Assembly (NCBI GenBank): GCA_001871475.1
Contig: MNVE01000009.1
Coordinates: 149,120 to 213,119, forward strand
Reading direction: 5' to 3'
Origin: Candidatus Micrarchaeota archaeon CG1_02_47_40
GTDB taxonomy: Archaea; Micrarchaeota; Micrarchaeia; Anstonellales; CG1-02-47-40
DNA: 64,000 nt
Both the position numbers and the translations under genes were made by a program. The first letter of the stretch is position 1. Each line of letters starts with the position of its first letter. Positions 28,030-36,780 of the stretch are shown here, piece after piece. The notes beneath the pieces were generated by a model, which worked only from the letters and a program-made list of their open reading frames with translations, had not been told where the DNA came from and did not search any database.

Positions 28030-28689
28030 ATGCATTATGGCAAGACCGCATTTTTGGGAAACACCCATATAGGGCTTTTTTCCCTTGCGACTGAAAACTT
28101 CGTTTTTTACCCTCCCACTTCTTCCGAGAAGTTCATAAAACAGCTTGAAATTCTTGGCGGGGAGATGGTGCGCGCGAGCATATGTGACAGCGAGCTTTTG
28201 GGATTGTATGTTTGCGCAAACTCAAACGGAGTAATATTGCCAAAGGATTCTGATGAATGGGAGAGAAAAGCGTTTGAGAAGCTCGGGCTTTGCGTGCACG
28301 TTCTGCGGGACAGGAGGAACGCGGTCGGGAATAATATGTGCGCAAATGACTACGGCATGATAATAAACCGCAACCTGTCTGAGGCGGAAGTGAGGAAGAT
28401 AGAGGAGTGCCTTAAAGTGAAGGCGGTGCGCTGCACGCTTGCGGGATATGAGGCAGTTGGAAGCGTTTGCGTTGCGACGAACAAAGGTTTTTTAGCCTGC
28501 CCGGACATAAGTGAAAAGGAGTTTGAGCTTGTTGAGGCGGCGCTGTGTGTGAAGGGGGGAAGCGGCACCGTGAACATGGGTGTCGGATTTCCAAGGCTTG
28601 GAGTTATAGCAAACTCGCGCGGCTGTGTGTTAGGGGAGAAAACAAGCGGATATGAAACATCAGGGGTGCAGCAGTCCCTTGAAGGGTAA
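28030..28689 (+). CDS. eif6: Translation initiation factor 6
   Basis: NTHIGLFSLATENF, LLGLYVCANSNGVILP, RRNAVGNNMCANDYG, GSGTVNMGVGFPRLGVIANSRGCVLG. Confidence 0.95.
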   Translation: MHYGKTAFLGNTHIGLFSLATENFVFYPPTSSEKFIKQLEILGGEMVRASICDSELLGLYVCANSNGVILPKDSDEWERKAFEKLGLCVHVLRDRRNAVGNNMCANDYGMIINRNLSEAEVRKIEECLKVKAVRCTLAGYEAVGSVCVATNKGFLACPDISEKEFELVEAALCVKGGSGTVNMGVGFPRLGVIANSRGCVLGEKTSGYETSGVQQSLEG

Positions 28690-28739
28690 ATGATTGTTTG
28701 GGGTTCGTGGCATGGGAAGAGTATTGTTTGGTGTTATGT

Positions 28740-29066
28740 ATGGAAAGAGTTGATTATGGCGCTTTTGACAGGCTGCACATTGTTTCCGGCGAAGTGCTCT
28801 CTGCAGAGCCGGTTGCAGGCTCGCAGAAGATGCTGAAACTTGTAGTTGATATAGGAGAAGAAAAAAGAACCGTGCTTGCAGGGATTGCAAAAACGCACAA
28901 ATGCGAGGAATTGGTTGGGAAGAAAGTGGTGTTTTTGGCAAACCTTGCGCCGAAAAGGATATTGGGAGTGGACTCGGACGGAATGGTATTGGCGGTTGAT
29001 GATGGAACCGATTGCATGCTGCTGGCATTTGAAAAGAACGTGAAAAACGGATTGAGGGTGAGGTGA
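28740..29066 (+). CDS. tRNA-binding (EMAPII/MetRS C-terminal-like) OB-fold protein
   Basis: LHIVSGEVLSAEPVAGSQKMLKLVVDIGEEKRTVLAGIAKTHKCEELVGKKVVFLANLAPKRILGVDSDGMVLA. Confidence 0.85.
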   Translation: MERVDYGAFDRLHIVSGEVLSAEPVAGSQKMLKLVVDIGEEKRTVLAGIAKTHKCEELVGKKVVFLANLAPKRILGVDSDGMVLAVDDGTDCMLLAFEKNVKNGLRVR

Positions 29067-29070
29067 AGAA

Positions 29071-29247
29071 ATGAAATTCGCTTTTGAGGGAACCGTTTCA
29101 AAGGGAATGGAGAAAAGGAAATTCCAGATGGAAATAGATGCAAAAAGCAAAAATGACGCGGTGCAGACGCTTTACGCGAAGCTGGGTGCAGAGCTTGGAG
29201 CTTGCAGGAACCAGGTAAATGTAAGCGGTTGCGAGGAGATAAAGTAA
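29071..29247 (+). CDS. 50S ribosomal protein LX/L18Ae (58 aa, absent from supplied ORF track)
   Basis: Manual translation MKFAFEGTVSKGMEKRKFQMEIDAKSKNDAVQTLYAKLGAELGACRNQVNVSGCEEIK*. Confidence 0.8.
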   Translation: MKFAFEGTVSKGMEKRKFQMEIDAKSKNDAVQTLYAKLGAELGACRNQVNVSGCEEIK

Positions 29248-29264
29248 GTTTTGGAGGGGTATTT

Positions 29265-29705
29265 ATGGCAAAGGAAAGGGGGGCGAATGCTGACAGGCTT
29301 GCGTACGAATCAAGGCTTTACCAGGAGCAGCTGCGCTCGCTTGTGGAGCAGGCGACCAGCCTTGACATGATGGAAGTGGAGCTGACAAGCGCAAAGGTCA
29401 CACTGCAGAATGTTGGGAAGGGGGACGACTCGCTTCTCGTGCCGATTGGAAGCGGGATTTTCGTGAAAAGCAAAAGGGAGCCGAAAGAGAAGGTGCTTGT
29501 CAGTATCGGCGCTGGAATGATAGTTGAAAAGGAGATTGACGGCGCGATAACGCTCATTGACGAGAAAATAAAGGAGAACCATTCGCTAAAGGAAACGGTG
29601 CAGAAGAACATGGAAGCGGTTTCTAAGAAGCTTGAGAGCATAGAAGGGGAAACAAACCGCATTCTCGAAGAGATGAATAAGAATGTTCGGACTTCTCAAG
29701 AGTAA
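29265..29705 (+). CDS. pfdA: Prefoldin subunit alpha
   Basis: Coiled coil-beta-coiled coil with VPIGSGIFVKSKREPKEKVLVSIGAGMIVEK. Confidence 0.85.
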   Translation: MAKERGANADRLAYESRLYQEQLRSLVEQATSLDMMEVELTSAKVTLQNVGKGDDSLLVPIGSGIFVKSKREPKEKVLVSIGAGMIVEKEIDGAITLIDEKIKENHSLKETVQKNMEAVSKKLESIEGETNRILEEMNKNVRTSQE

Positions 29706-31236
29706 GCTCTCCGGCTTCATAAACTCCGTAATAAAGAAGGGCGGGGAGAAGAAAGAGCCGCCTGCGGGAGAGACTGCCGGAAGTGGGAAAAAAGATGTTT
29801 GGATTAGGGAAGGGGCTGAAAAAGAGGAACGGAAAACGGAAGTTGAGAAAGGGGCGGAAAAACAGGAGAGGGAAGAGAATGCTGAAAAAAAGGGGATGTG
29901 GGAAGTAAAAAAAATTACAGAGAAAGAGATTGAGAAAAAGAAGGAACAAGTTACAGAGAAAGAAAAAAAGATAGGGGAAATTGAAGTAAAAAAAGATGAA
30001 AGAATAACGGAAAAAGAAATCGAGGTAAAAAAAGAAAAAGGGATGGAAGAGCTGGAAAGAAAAAAGGAAGAAAAAATAATTGAAGAGAGAATCGGCAGAC
30101 GAGAAATTGCAGAAAAAAAGATAGTGGGAATAGAAAAAAGAAAAGAAGAAAAACCCATAGAAAAAGAGATTGAAGGGAAAAAAGAAAAATACAGTGAGAA
30201 AGAAAAGAAAGTAGGAGAAATAGAAAAAAGAAAGGAAAGCGAAAAGCCCGATGGAAGGGGAATGCTGGCTGAAGAAGGAAGCTCCCGCGCACCTGTTGTT
30301 GACCTGTCCGCGATTGAGAGGGCTGTGCGCGGAGGGGCAAAAAAGGAAGTGAAAGTTTCAATTGCAAGCAGGATAACCTCTATTTTTTCAGATGAAATAG
30401 CGCTTTCAGAGGCGGATGTCGCTCCGCTTTTTGACTCGCTTGAACTGTCCCTGCTTGAGGCGGATGTTGCTTATGATGTTTGCGTTGAGATGGTCAGCGA
30501 GCTTAAGAAAAGCCTCATCGGAAGGAGAGTAAGCAAAAAAAGGATAGGTGAGGAAGTGAAGAAGGCGGTTGGGGAAGTGCTTGCAAAAACCATGACTACG
30601 GGAAAGGAGTTTGACCTGGTGCAGAGAATTAAGGGGACGCAAAAGCCAGCCAAAATACTTTTTGTCGGGCCCAATGGGGCGGGAAAAACAACTACGATTG
30701 CAAAAATGGCTGATTTATTGAAAAGAAACTCGCTCTCGGTGCTCTTTTCCGCCTCCGATACCTTCCGCGCTGCGGCAATTGAACAGATGCAGGTGCATGC
30801 GGATAAGCTTGATGTGAAAATGGTGAAGAGCGATTACGGCTCCGACCCTGCCGCAGTGGCATTTGATGCCGTGAATTACGCAAGGGCGCATAATTTTGAT
30901 GTTGTGCTCATAGATTCCGCCGGAAGGCAGGAAACGAACAAAAATCTCATTGATGAGCTCAAGAAGATTGTGAGAGTGGTGAAGCCGGATTTGAAAATTT
31001 ATGTTGGGGAGAGTTTTGGCGGAAATCCGATAATAGGGCAGATAGGAGAGTTTGACAAGGCGGTTGGCTTGGACGGGGTAATACTGACAAAGCTCGACTG
31101 CGACGCAAAGGGAGGAAGCGCCATTTCAGTTGCACGCGCCACGCACGTGCCCGTGCTTTACGTCGGTGTGGGGCAGGAGTATGCGGATTTGAAGCGCTTT
31201 GAGCCGCTTGAGGTTGCAAGGGGCATTTTGGAATAG
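29683..31236 (+). CDS. ftsY: Signal recognition particle receptor FtsY with long K/E linker
   Basis: ILFVGPNGAGKTTTIAKMA, DTFRAAAIEQM, DSAGRQETNKNLIDEL, LTKLDCDAKGGSAISVARAT. Confidence 0.95.
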   Translation: MFGLLKSKLSGFINSVIKKGGEKKEPPAGETAGSGKKDVWIREGAEKEERKTEVEKGAEKQEREENAEKKGMWEVKKITEKEIEKKKEQVTEKEKKIGEIEVKKDERITEKEIEVKKEKGMEELERKKEEKIIEERIGRREIAEKKIVGIEKRKEEKPIEKEIEGKKEKYSEKEKKVGEIEKRKESEKPDGRGMLAEEGSSRAPVVDLSAIERAVRGGAKKEVKVSIASRITSIFSDEIALSEADVAPLFDSLELSLLEADVAYDVCVEMVSELKKSLIGRRVSKKRIGEEVKKAVGEVLAKTMTTGKEFDLVQRIKGTQKPAKILFVGPNGAGKTTTIAKMADLLKRNSLSVLFSASDTFRAAAIEQMQVHADKLDVKMVKSDYGSDPAAVAFDAVNYARAHNFDVVLIDSAGRQETNKNLIDELKKIVRVVKPDLKIYVGESFGGNPIIGQIGEFDKAVGLDGVILTKLDCDAKGGSAISVARATHVPVLYVGVGQEYADLKRFEPLEVARGILE

Positions 31237-31278
31237 TATTTATAAAGGTTGCTTTCTCATTCTTATTTGCGACCAAAA

Positions 31279-31343
31279 AGAGTTGAGTGAGCAAACCGAG
31301 GGGTTTGCGAACGACTTGACACCCAAGTGTCAAGAGTTGAGTG
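31279..31343 (+). promoter_or_regulatory. Two hairpins bracketed by an 11-nt direct repeat, just upstream of a start codon
   Basis: AGAGTTGAGTG at 31279-31289 and 31333-31343; stems GCAAACC/GGTTTGC and CTTGACAC-ccaa-GTGTCAAG. Confidence 0.5.
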
Positions 31344-31349
31344 CTTAGT

Positions 31350-31922
31350 ATGCGCACCCTAAAGAAGGAGAGAATTGCAAGGCAAAAAGAGGGAGTAGTG
31401 ATAACTCCGGATTTTGCGGCAGCGCGGCACATGATGGAATCAAAGGGGACGTATGAGTCGCAGATTTCCGAGATGACCGCTTTTGTTGAACTTGCAAAGC
31501 TGAATGGGGAGCTTGTGCGGGGGCTGAAAAAGGAAGAAAAAGCAGAGTTGCAGGATGTTCTGAAAAAAGCTGCAACCGAAGGGGAATCGGCAGTTTCAAG
31601 AAAGAGCCTGATTATGCATGCGCGTGAGAAGCTGTCTGCGCTTATTTTGGCGGTTGTTTCATTCTTTACAAAAAACAGAAAGGCGAGGCTCACGAAAAAG
31701 GGAAAGGAAGCGCTGGGGCAGCTGAAGGATTTGGCGGCAATTCTTTCAATTGATGCGAATGATGGGGAGGGTTTCATTGGGTTTGAAACCGCTTTCGGGA
31801 AGGCGTATTATGATATTTTGTCAGCCTCGCACGCGGTTTCAAGATACGGAATTCGGGAGGACGGTTCTTATGTTGAGGGGTATAGACGAGCTATAGAAGG
31901 GTTTGTGGAAAGTGTGACGTAA
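31350..31922 (+). CDS. Hypothetical protein
   Basis: 190-aa ORF downstream of ftsY. Confidence 0.6.
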   Translation: MRTLKKERIARQKEGVVITPDFAAARHMMESKGTYESQISEMTAFVELAKLNGELVRGLKKEEKAELQDVLKKAATEGESAVSRKSLIMHAREKLSALILAVVSFFTKNRKARLTKKGKEALGQLKDLAAILSIDANDGEGFIGFETAFGKAYYDILSASHAVSRYGIREDGSYVEGYRRAIEGFVESVT

Positions 31923-31930
31923 AATCAGGC

Positions 31931-33373
31931 TTATTTGTATGTTGTTTTTCCCCCTTCATCCTCTAATGTTATTCCCTCTTTTGCAAGCATTGCGCGTATC
32001 TTGTCAGAGGCAGCGTAATCCTTTTTCTTTCTTGCAGTATCGCGCATTTGAATTATTTTTTTCATGCAGTCTTCTGCGCTGGAAGGGGGTTTTTTCTCTC
32101 CAAGCTCCACAAGAATTTTCTGCAATTTTCCAAGAGGAAGCTCCTTTTTTTCCTCGCTTATGGCAAATATTTCAAGTATTGTTTCCAGCTTCCTTACTGC
32201 GTGCGAAAGGGTTGGGGAGGAGGGGCGCGGGGAGGAAAGATGCGAGTTCGTAAGGGAAATCATCTCAAAAAAGGAAGCAAGCGCATTGGGAGTGTCAAAA
32301 TCATCATCCATGCGCAAAAGGAGGGAGGAGAACGTCTTTTCTATTTTCTCCTCAAATTCAGAATCCTCTTCCTTGTTAGCGGAGGTTTGTGCGGTTTCCC
32401 TTGCCCTCTGCAAAGTTCCGAATACCCCGTCAAGCGTGCGTCCTGCCGAGAGTATTGCTTCCTCTGAAAAGTCTATCGGGCTGCGGTAATGGGTTTGTAT
32501 GAAAAAAAAGCGTATTGCATTTGCGTCAAATTTTTTGAGTGCAACCCTTATCGTGATGAAATTCCCGAGAGATTTTGCCATCTTTTCCCCATTTACCGTA
32601 AGGAAGCCCGTATGCACCCAGTAATTCACGAATTTCTTTCCTGTTGCTGACTCTGACTGCGCAATTTCATTCTCGTGGTGCGGAAAAATCAAATCCCGCG
32701 CCCCTCCGTGCATGTCAAGGGTTTCTCCTGCGTAATTTAATGCCATTGCGGAGCATTCTATGTGCCAGCCCGGCCTGCCCCTTCCAAATGGGGAGGGAAA
32801 GCCAAGCTCATCAGGTGGAACGAGTTTCCAGAGTGCGAAATCGGCGGGGTTTTTCTTCTTCTCATCAACCTCAATGCGCGCGCCTGATTTTATTTTCTGC
32901 ATATTCTGGTGTGAGAGCTTTCCGTAGGAGGGAAATTTTGCAACGTCAAAGTAGATGCCTGTTTTTGTTTCGTAAGCAAAGCCTTTTTGCAGGAGTTTCT
33001 GCACAAGGGAGATTATTTTCGGGATGTTTTCAGTTACTTTCGGGTAAAGGGAGGCTGGAAGGATGGAAAGTGAGGCAAAATCCTCGCGGGAGAGCATATC
33101 AAATTTGGTGGAAAGGGAGAGAGGCTCCTGTTTTGCCTCTTTTGCGCGGTTTATTATCTTGTCATCAACATCCGTTACGTTTTGTATGAATTTTACATCA
33201 TAGCCGCTGTAGAGGAGGTATCTCCTTATCACATCAAAAGAAACGTAGGTGCGCGCATGCCCTAGATGGGAGTAGTCATAAGTGGTGACGCCGCACACAT
33301 ACATTGAAACCTGCCCTTCCCGTAATGGCTTGAACTCCTCTTTTTTGCCGGTCAGGGTGTTGTGAATCCTCAT
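31931..33373 (-). CDS. cysS: Cysteinyl-tRNA synthetase
   Basis: MYVCGVTTYDYSHLGHARTYVSFDVIRRYL, GRPGWHIECSAMA, KMAKSLGNFITI. Confidence 0.95.
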   Translation of the reverse strand: MRIHNTLTGKKEEFKPLREGQVSMYVCGVTTYDYSHLGHARTYVSFDVIRRYLLYSGYDVKFIQNVTDVDDKIINRAKEAKQEPLSLSTKFDMLSREDFASLSILPASLYPKVTENIPKIISLVQKLLQKGFAYETKTGIYFDVAKFPSYGKLSHQNMQKIKSGARIEVDEKKKNPADFALWKLVPPDELGFPSPFGRGRPGWHIECSAMALNYAGETLDMHGGARDLIFPHHENEIAQSESATGKKFVNYWVHTGFLTVNGEKMAKSLGNFITIRVALKKFDANAIRFFFIQTHYRSPIDFSEEAILSAGRTLDGVFGTLQRARETAQTSANKEEDSEFEEKIEKTFSSLLLRMDDDFDTPNALASFFEMISLTNSHLSSPRPSSPTLSHAVRKLETILEIFAISEEKKELPLGKLQKILVELGEKKPPSSAEDCMKKIIQMRDTARKKKDYAASDKIRAMLAKEGITLEDEGGKTTYK

Positions 33374-33468
33374 AGGTATGCTATGGAGGGGATAGAATAA
33401 AAAGAATCTGATTTGGGCTATCCATAAGAAAAAAAGAAAAATAAAAAGAAAAAAGAAGGGGGAACCCC

Positions 33469-33810
33469 CTAAAAGGGTTCAACTGGCTCCATGTCGGCTT
33501 CTCCTTGCGTTATGTCTGGCTCGGTGTAGTTGCCTGACTCAAGCCCAAGGTCTGAAGCTGAAAGCGCGTCTGCTGCTGTGCCTGCGCTTGCGTCCCCTGC
33601 CACTTCATCTGCGCTTGCAGTCCCTACCCCTTCATCTGTGAGTGGCGGAAGTTCATCTACGCCACCGGAATCAAGGCCAACATCCCCGGTGCCAAGCGAG
33701 GTGCCTGAAGTTGTGCCTGTTCCTGCGCCAGTTTCCGCATTGCCGCCTGCGCACCCCAAAAGAAGGAGCGCGGCTGCAACTGCCATTCCGAATAGGTATA
33801 TTTTATCCAT
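33469..33810 (-). CDS. Small secreted lipoprotein-like protein (G/T/D-rich)
   Basis: Signal MDKIYLFGMAVAAALLLLGCAGG then acidic low-complexity sequence. Confidence 0.55.
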   Translation of the reverse strand: MDKIYLFGMAVAAALLLLGCAGGNAETGAGTGTTSGTSLGTGDVGLDSGGVDELPPLTDEGVGTASADEVAGDASAGTAADALSASDLGLESGNYTEPDITQGEADMEPVEPF

Positions 33811-33811
33811 C

Positions 33812-34792
33812 CTAACCAGACCCTCCAAGTGCGGCAATTATCTGTTTTGCAAGCCCGCTTGCCTGCTCAAGATAGCTCATTACCGCCTTCTTCTGCTCGG
33901 AAGTCAATTCCAGATTCCCTGCTGAATCAACGGCATTTTTTGCGTTGTCAATGTGTTCTGCCATGAGTGCAAGGTTGTCGCGCACGTTCTTTCCCTTGTC
34001 CGTGCCAAGGTTTGCGGCATTTACCTTCAACTGGAGTTCCTGCATTACTGCACCCATCTTCTCTATGTTGTACTTCTCCTCAAGGTGGAAGTTCACGCCC
34101 GTGGTCGCTCCCCCCTGGCATCCGTCCATGAGGCAGTAGCTGCCGACAGCTTCCCTTATTCCGTGTGGAGTTGCGCTCGTGCTTGAAACCAGCGCCTTGA
34201 GGGGCTCAATTATTTCCTGCTTTGCGTTTGCGAGCAGGGCTTCGAGTCCGGTCGTGTCAATCTTGTTTTTGAGCTGTTGGATTTTCTCTTCATAGTTAGA
34301 CACGACGTATTCATACCTGCTGATTTTTGCCGTTGCGAAGCCGCCTATTGCCCCGGCATTGCACGTATTGTAGGTTTCCAGTGCGGCATTGTACTCGCTG
34401 CGGAGAGTTTCCTTCTCTTCAGCAGTCTGGTTCCTGTTTGCCTTTGCCTCCCTTACGGCATTCCACGCATCCTTCATGTGGTCCACGTATGTGCTGCCCC
34501 TGTAGCCGTTGAACGCACGCAGGTCGTTTGCCTGCGCATATTCCTCAAGATGCGTTATGTCGCCTGTCAGAGTCGCCATGTGCTGCGCATAAATTTCTTC
34601 TGCGGCAGCCGCATCCAGGACAGCCAGCACGAAATCCACGCGGCACTTTGCCTCAGCCAGCGCCGAACCTGTCAGACTCCCTGTCGGGTCCGTCAGCTGG
34701 GCGGTTGAGGCGTCTTCTGCGGCGAAAACCGCAGTCGCCAGAATCGCAAACATTGCAATTCCAAATATCATTTTCATATCCATCTTGCTCAC
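33812..34792 (-). CDS. Secreted coiled-coil protein
   Basis: Signal peptide MKMIFGIAMFAILATAVFAAEDA and a helical body. Confidence 0.55.
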   Translation of the reverse strand: MSKMDMKMIFGIAMFAILATAVFAAEDASTAQLTDPTGSLTGSALAEAKCRVDFVLAVLDAAAAEEIYAQHMATLTGDITHLEEYAQANDLRAFNGYRGSTYVDHMKDAWNAVREAKANRNQTAEEKETLRSEYNAALETYNTCNAGAIGGFATAKISRYEYVVSNYEEKIQQLKNKIDTTGLEALLANAKQEIIEPLKALVSSTSATPHGIREAVGSYCLMDGCQGGATTGVNFHLEEKYNIEKMGAVMQELQLKVNAANLGTDKGKNVRDNLALMAEHIDNAKNAVDSAGNLELTSEQKKAVMSYLEQASGLAKQIIAALGGSG

Positions 34793-34836
34793 CCGCTACT
34801 CTTTGAAATCTGCCCATATAAAAGGGTTGTGTTTTT

Positions 34837-35076
34837 GTTAGGCGGGAGCCGAACCGCCCGAGGGGGGTATTGGAAAAGGAATTTGGCACGGAGGTGCGGA
34901 ATGAATCAAAAGAAGCAGAAGGTTGTTGGGTGAAATGCCTAACAAAGCTGATGAAGCGGCTGGTGGGAAAGTTGTAAGGCGGGATGCCGAACCAAGGAAA
35001 CTGTTAAGGAAGGGTTTGTTAGGCGGAATACCGAACGAAGCGGAAAGATTGAGGGCAGTTAGGCAGGCTGCCGAAC
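34837..35076. repeat. Array of six degenerate GTTAGGC...GCCGAAC hairpins, spacing ~44 nt
   Basis: Units at 34837, 34884, 34925, 34974, 35018, 35058: gttaggcgggagccgaac, ttggcacggaggtgcggaa, gttgggtgaaatgcctaac, gtaaggcgggatgccgaac, gttaggcggaataccgaac, gttaggcaggctgccgaac. Confidence 0.8.
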
Positions 35077-35082
35077 AAACAG

Positions 35083-35943
35083 TTAGAGAAGACCCCTGAT
35101 CGAGTCCATCAGGTTTATTTTTGAGTATTCGCTTGGAATGGAGTTTGAGCTTATGACTTCCTGCGCCCCTGCCCCGATTATCTTCTTTGCGCAGTCTTTT
35201 AGGAAAAGCCCGTGCGTTGCCCCGCAGAATATTCTTTTTGCGCCCTTTTTCCTGCAAAGCTCAACCGCTTTTATCATCGTGCCTCCGCCGGCTATCATAT
35301 CGTCTATTATTATCACGTCCCTTCCTTTCATGTCCGCATCTGTTTTCATCATGCTTACTCTTCTTATTGCAAGCTCGCTTTGCGCGTATGCTTTTCGTTT
35401 CTTTTCCATTGCAATGCCCCCCTTATCCGATACCATGTAGGAGGCGCCTTTGTCCGGGGAAATGATTAGAGGGTTGATGCATTTCTTGGAAAAGTATTTT
35501 ACAAGCCCCTCATCAAGGGAGATGTTTTTTATGCGCAAATTTCCGTAGCGGTAGGTGCCCTTCTGCTTCAGAAAATGCACGTCAAAGGAGATTAGCTCGC
35601 AGAGGCCGCATTCTGCCAAAAGGTTGCATACGTATTCGGAGCTTTTTGCCTCTCCCTCCAGCACCATCTTGTCCTGGCGCGCGTAGGGGAGATAGGGAAT
35701 CACCGCGCTTATGTTGTCCGTTTGCCGCTTGAGGGTTTTCAGCATCAGAAAAAGCTGTATCAATGAGGAATCCTGCTCCGGGTATGCGCGGTGGAAAAGA
35801 GTCACTTCCTGCTCTGTAGCGATTTGCGGCAGGGCGGGAATGCGCACGTAGCTCTCGCCGTCAAGGAATTTCTTCATCTCAACATTCGGCGCGCCCAGAT
35901 CCAAACAGTTCTTGCTAAAGAAAATCACTCTTTTCTCCTCCAA
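35083..35943 (-). CDS. prs: Ribose-phosphate pyrophosphokinase
   Basis: DGESYVRIPALPQ, VIPYLPYARQDKMVLEGEAKSSEYVCNLLAECG, RDVIIIDDMIAGGGTMIKAVEL. Confidence 0.95.
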   Translation of the reverse strand: MEEKRVIFFSKNCLDLGAPNVEMKKFLDGESYVRIPALPQIATEQEVTLFHRAYPEQDSSLIQLFLMLKTLKRQTDNISAVIPYLPYARQDKMVLEGEAKSSEYVCNLLAECGLCELISFDVHFLKQKGTYRYGNLRIKNISLDEGLVKYFSKKCINPLIISPDKGASYMVSDKGGIAMEKKRKAYAQSELAIRRVSMMKTDADMKGRDVIIIDDMIAGGGTMIKAVELCRKKGAKRIFCGATHGLFLKDCAKKIIGAGAQEVISSNSIPSEYSKINLMDSIRGLL

Positions 35944-36018
35944 AGACTGCCCACTCTCCCTTAATTAGTGTATTTGCCCTGCGAGGCTTAAAAATATGCC
36001 CCTTATCGCGCGCGCCAG

Positions 36019-36765
36019 TTAAAGTATCCTGATTTGCGCGTAGAAAAGAAACATGGAAATTACACAAACTGGAAGGGCGAAAAGCAGGAGGATGATGGGT
36101 CCGAAAAAGGGCACGAACGACACCGCAGAGGAAATCACTAAAAGGATGAGTATTACGAGTGAAAAGCGCAAAATGTTTTCGCGTATGCTTGAAATTGAGC
36201 GGCGCACGGAGGCGATTGCATTCGTGCCGTCCATCACTATTGAGGGAAGGGAAAATGCGAAAATCAGGTTGGCGGCGCATGAGAGAAGGATGAAGAAGGA
36301 GTAGAGCATTAGAGGCAGGATTTTGCCTTCAACCACGAGAGAGAAGGAAAAGGCAAGGAAAATCCCGATTGCAAGAATCAGGTATTGCACTGCTTCTATG
36401 AAGAATGCCGTTTTCGCCTTGCGCGAGGAATATTCAATAAAGCCCAATATGGAGCCGGCTCCTCCCCTGCTTGCGGCATGGCACATCTGGTAATAAGCGG
36501 CTTTGAGGCCTGCTGAAATGAATATGAAACCAAGCATTACGCCCACACATATTATTGACATTACCGGAAAGAAAAATATTGGTTCCATCTCAAATGCTGA
36601 AAAGAGAAGGAAAAAAATAAGAGCAAGCGCTATTCCCGCGCCAAGCGCCACCGTAAAGGAAACGAGATAGAGCATGGTTGCCCACACTACTGCCGGCATG
36701 TTGTTTACGTAAAGGCGGATGGCATTCTTCACTATGCTTGCTGCGCGCATTGCCATATAGGGCAT
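36019..36765 (-). CDS. Multi-pass membrane protein
   Basis: Six or so hydrophobic segments in 248 aa. Confidence 0.55.
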   Translation of the reverse strand: MPYMAMRAASIVKNAIRLYVNNMPAVVWATMLYLVSFTVALGAGIALALIFFLLFSAFEMEPIFFFPVMSIICVGVMLGFIFISAGLKAAYYQMCHAASRGGAGSILGFIEYSSRKAKTAFFIEAVQYLILAIGIFLAFSFSLVVEGKILPLMLYSFFILLSCAANLIFAFSLPSIVMDGTNAIASVRRSISSIRENILRFSLVILILLVISSAVSFVPFFGPIILLLFALPVCVISMFLFYAQIRIL

Positions 36766-36780
36766 CTTCGCCTCTTACTC

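Noticed and set aside
34837-35076. Integron attC-like array because GTTAGGC matches the GTTRRRY core site
   Set aside because: The GCCGAAC partner does not match RYYYAAC, unit order and ~21-nt spacing are wrong for attC, and no integrase or cassette ORFs are present.
34837-35076. CRISPR array
   Set aside because: Units are only partly conserved, spacers are short and irregular, and no cas genes are nearby.
34838-35257. 139-aa minus-strand ORF with repeated FGIPPNK/GSASRL segments
   Set aside because: It overlaps the prs 3' end out of frame; the protein repeats are a by-product of the DNA hairpin array.
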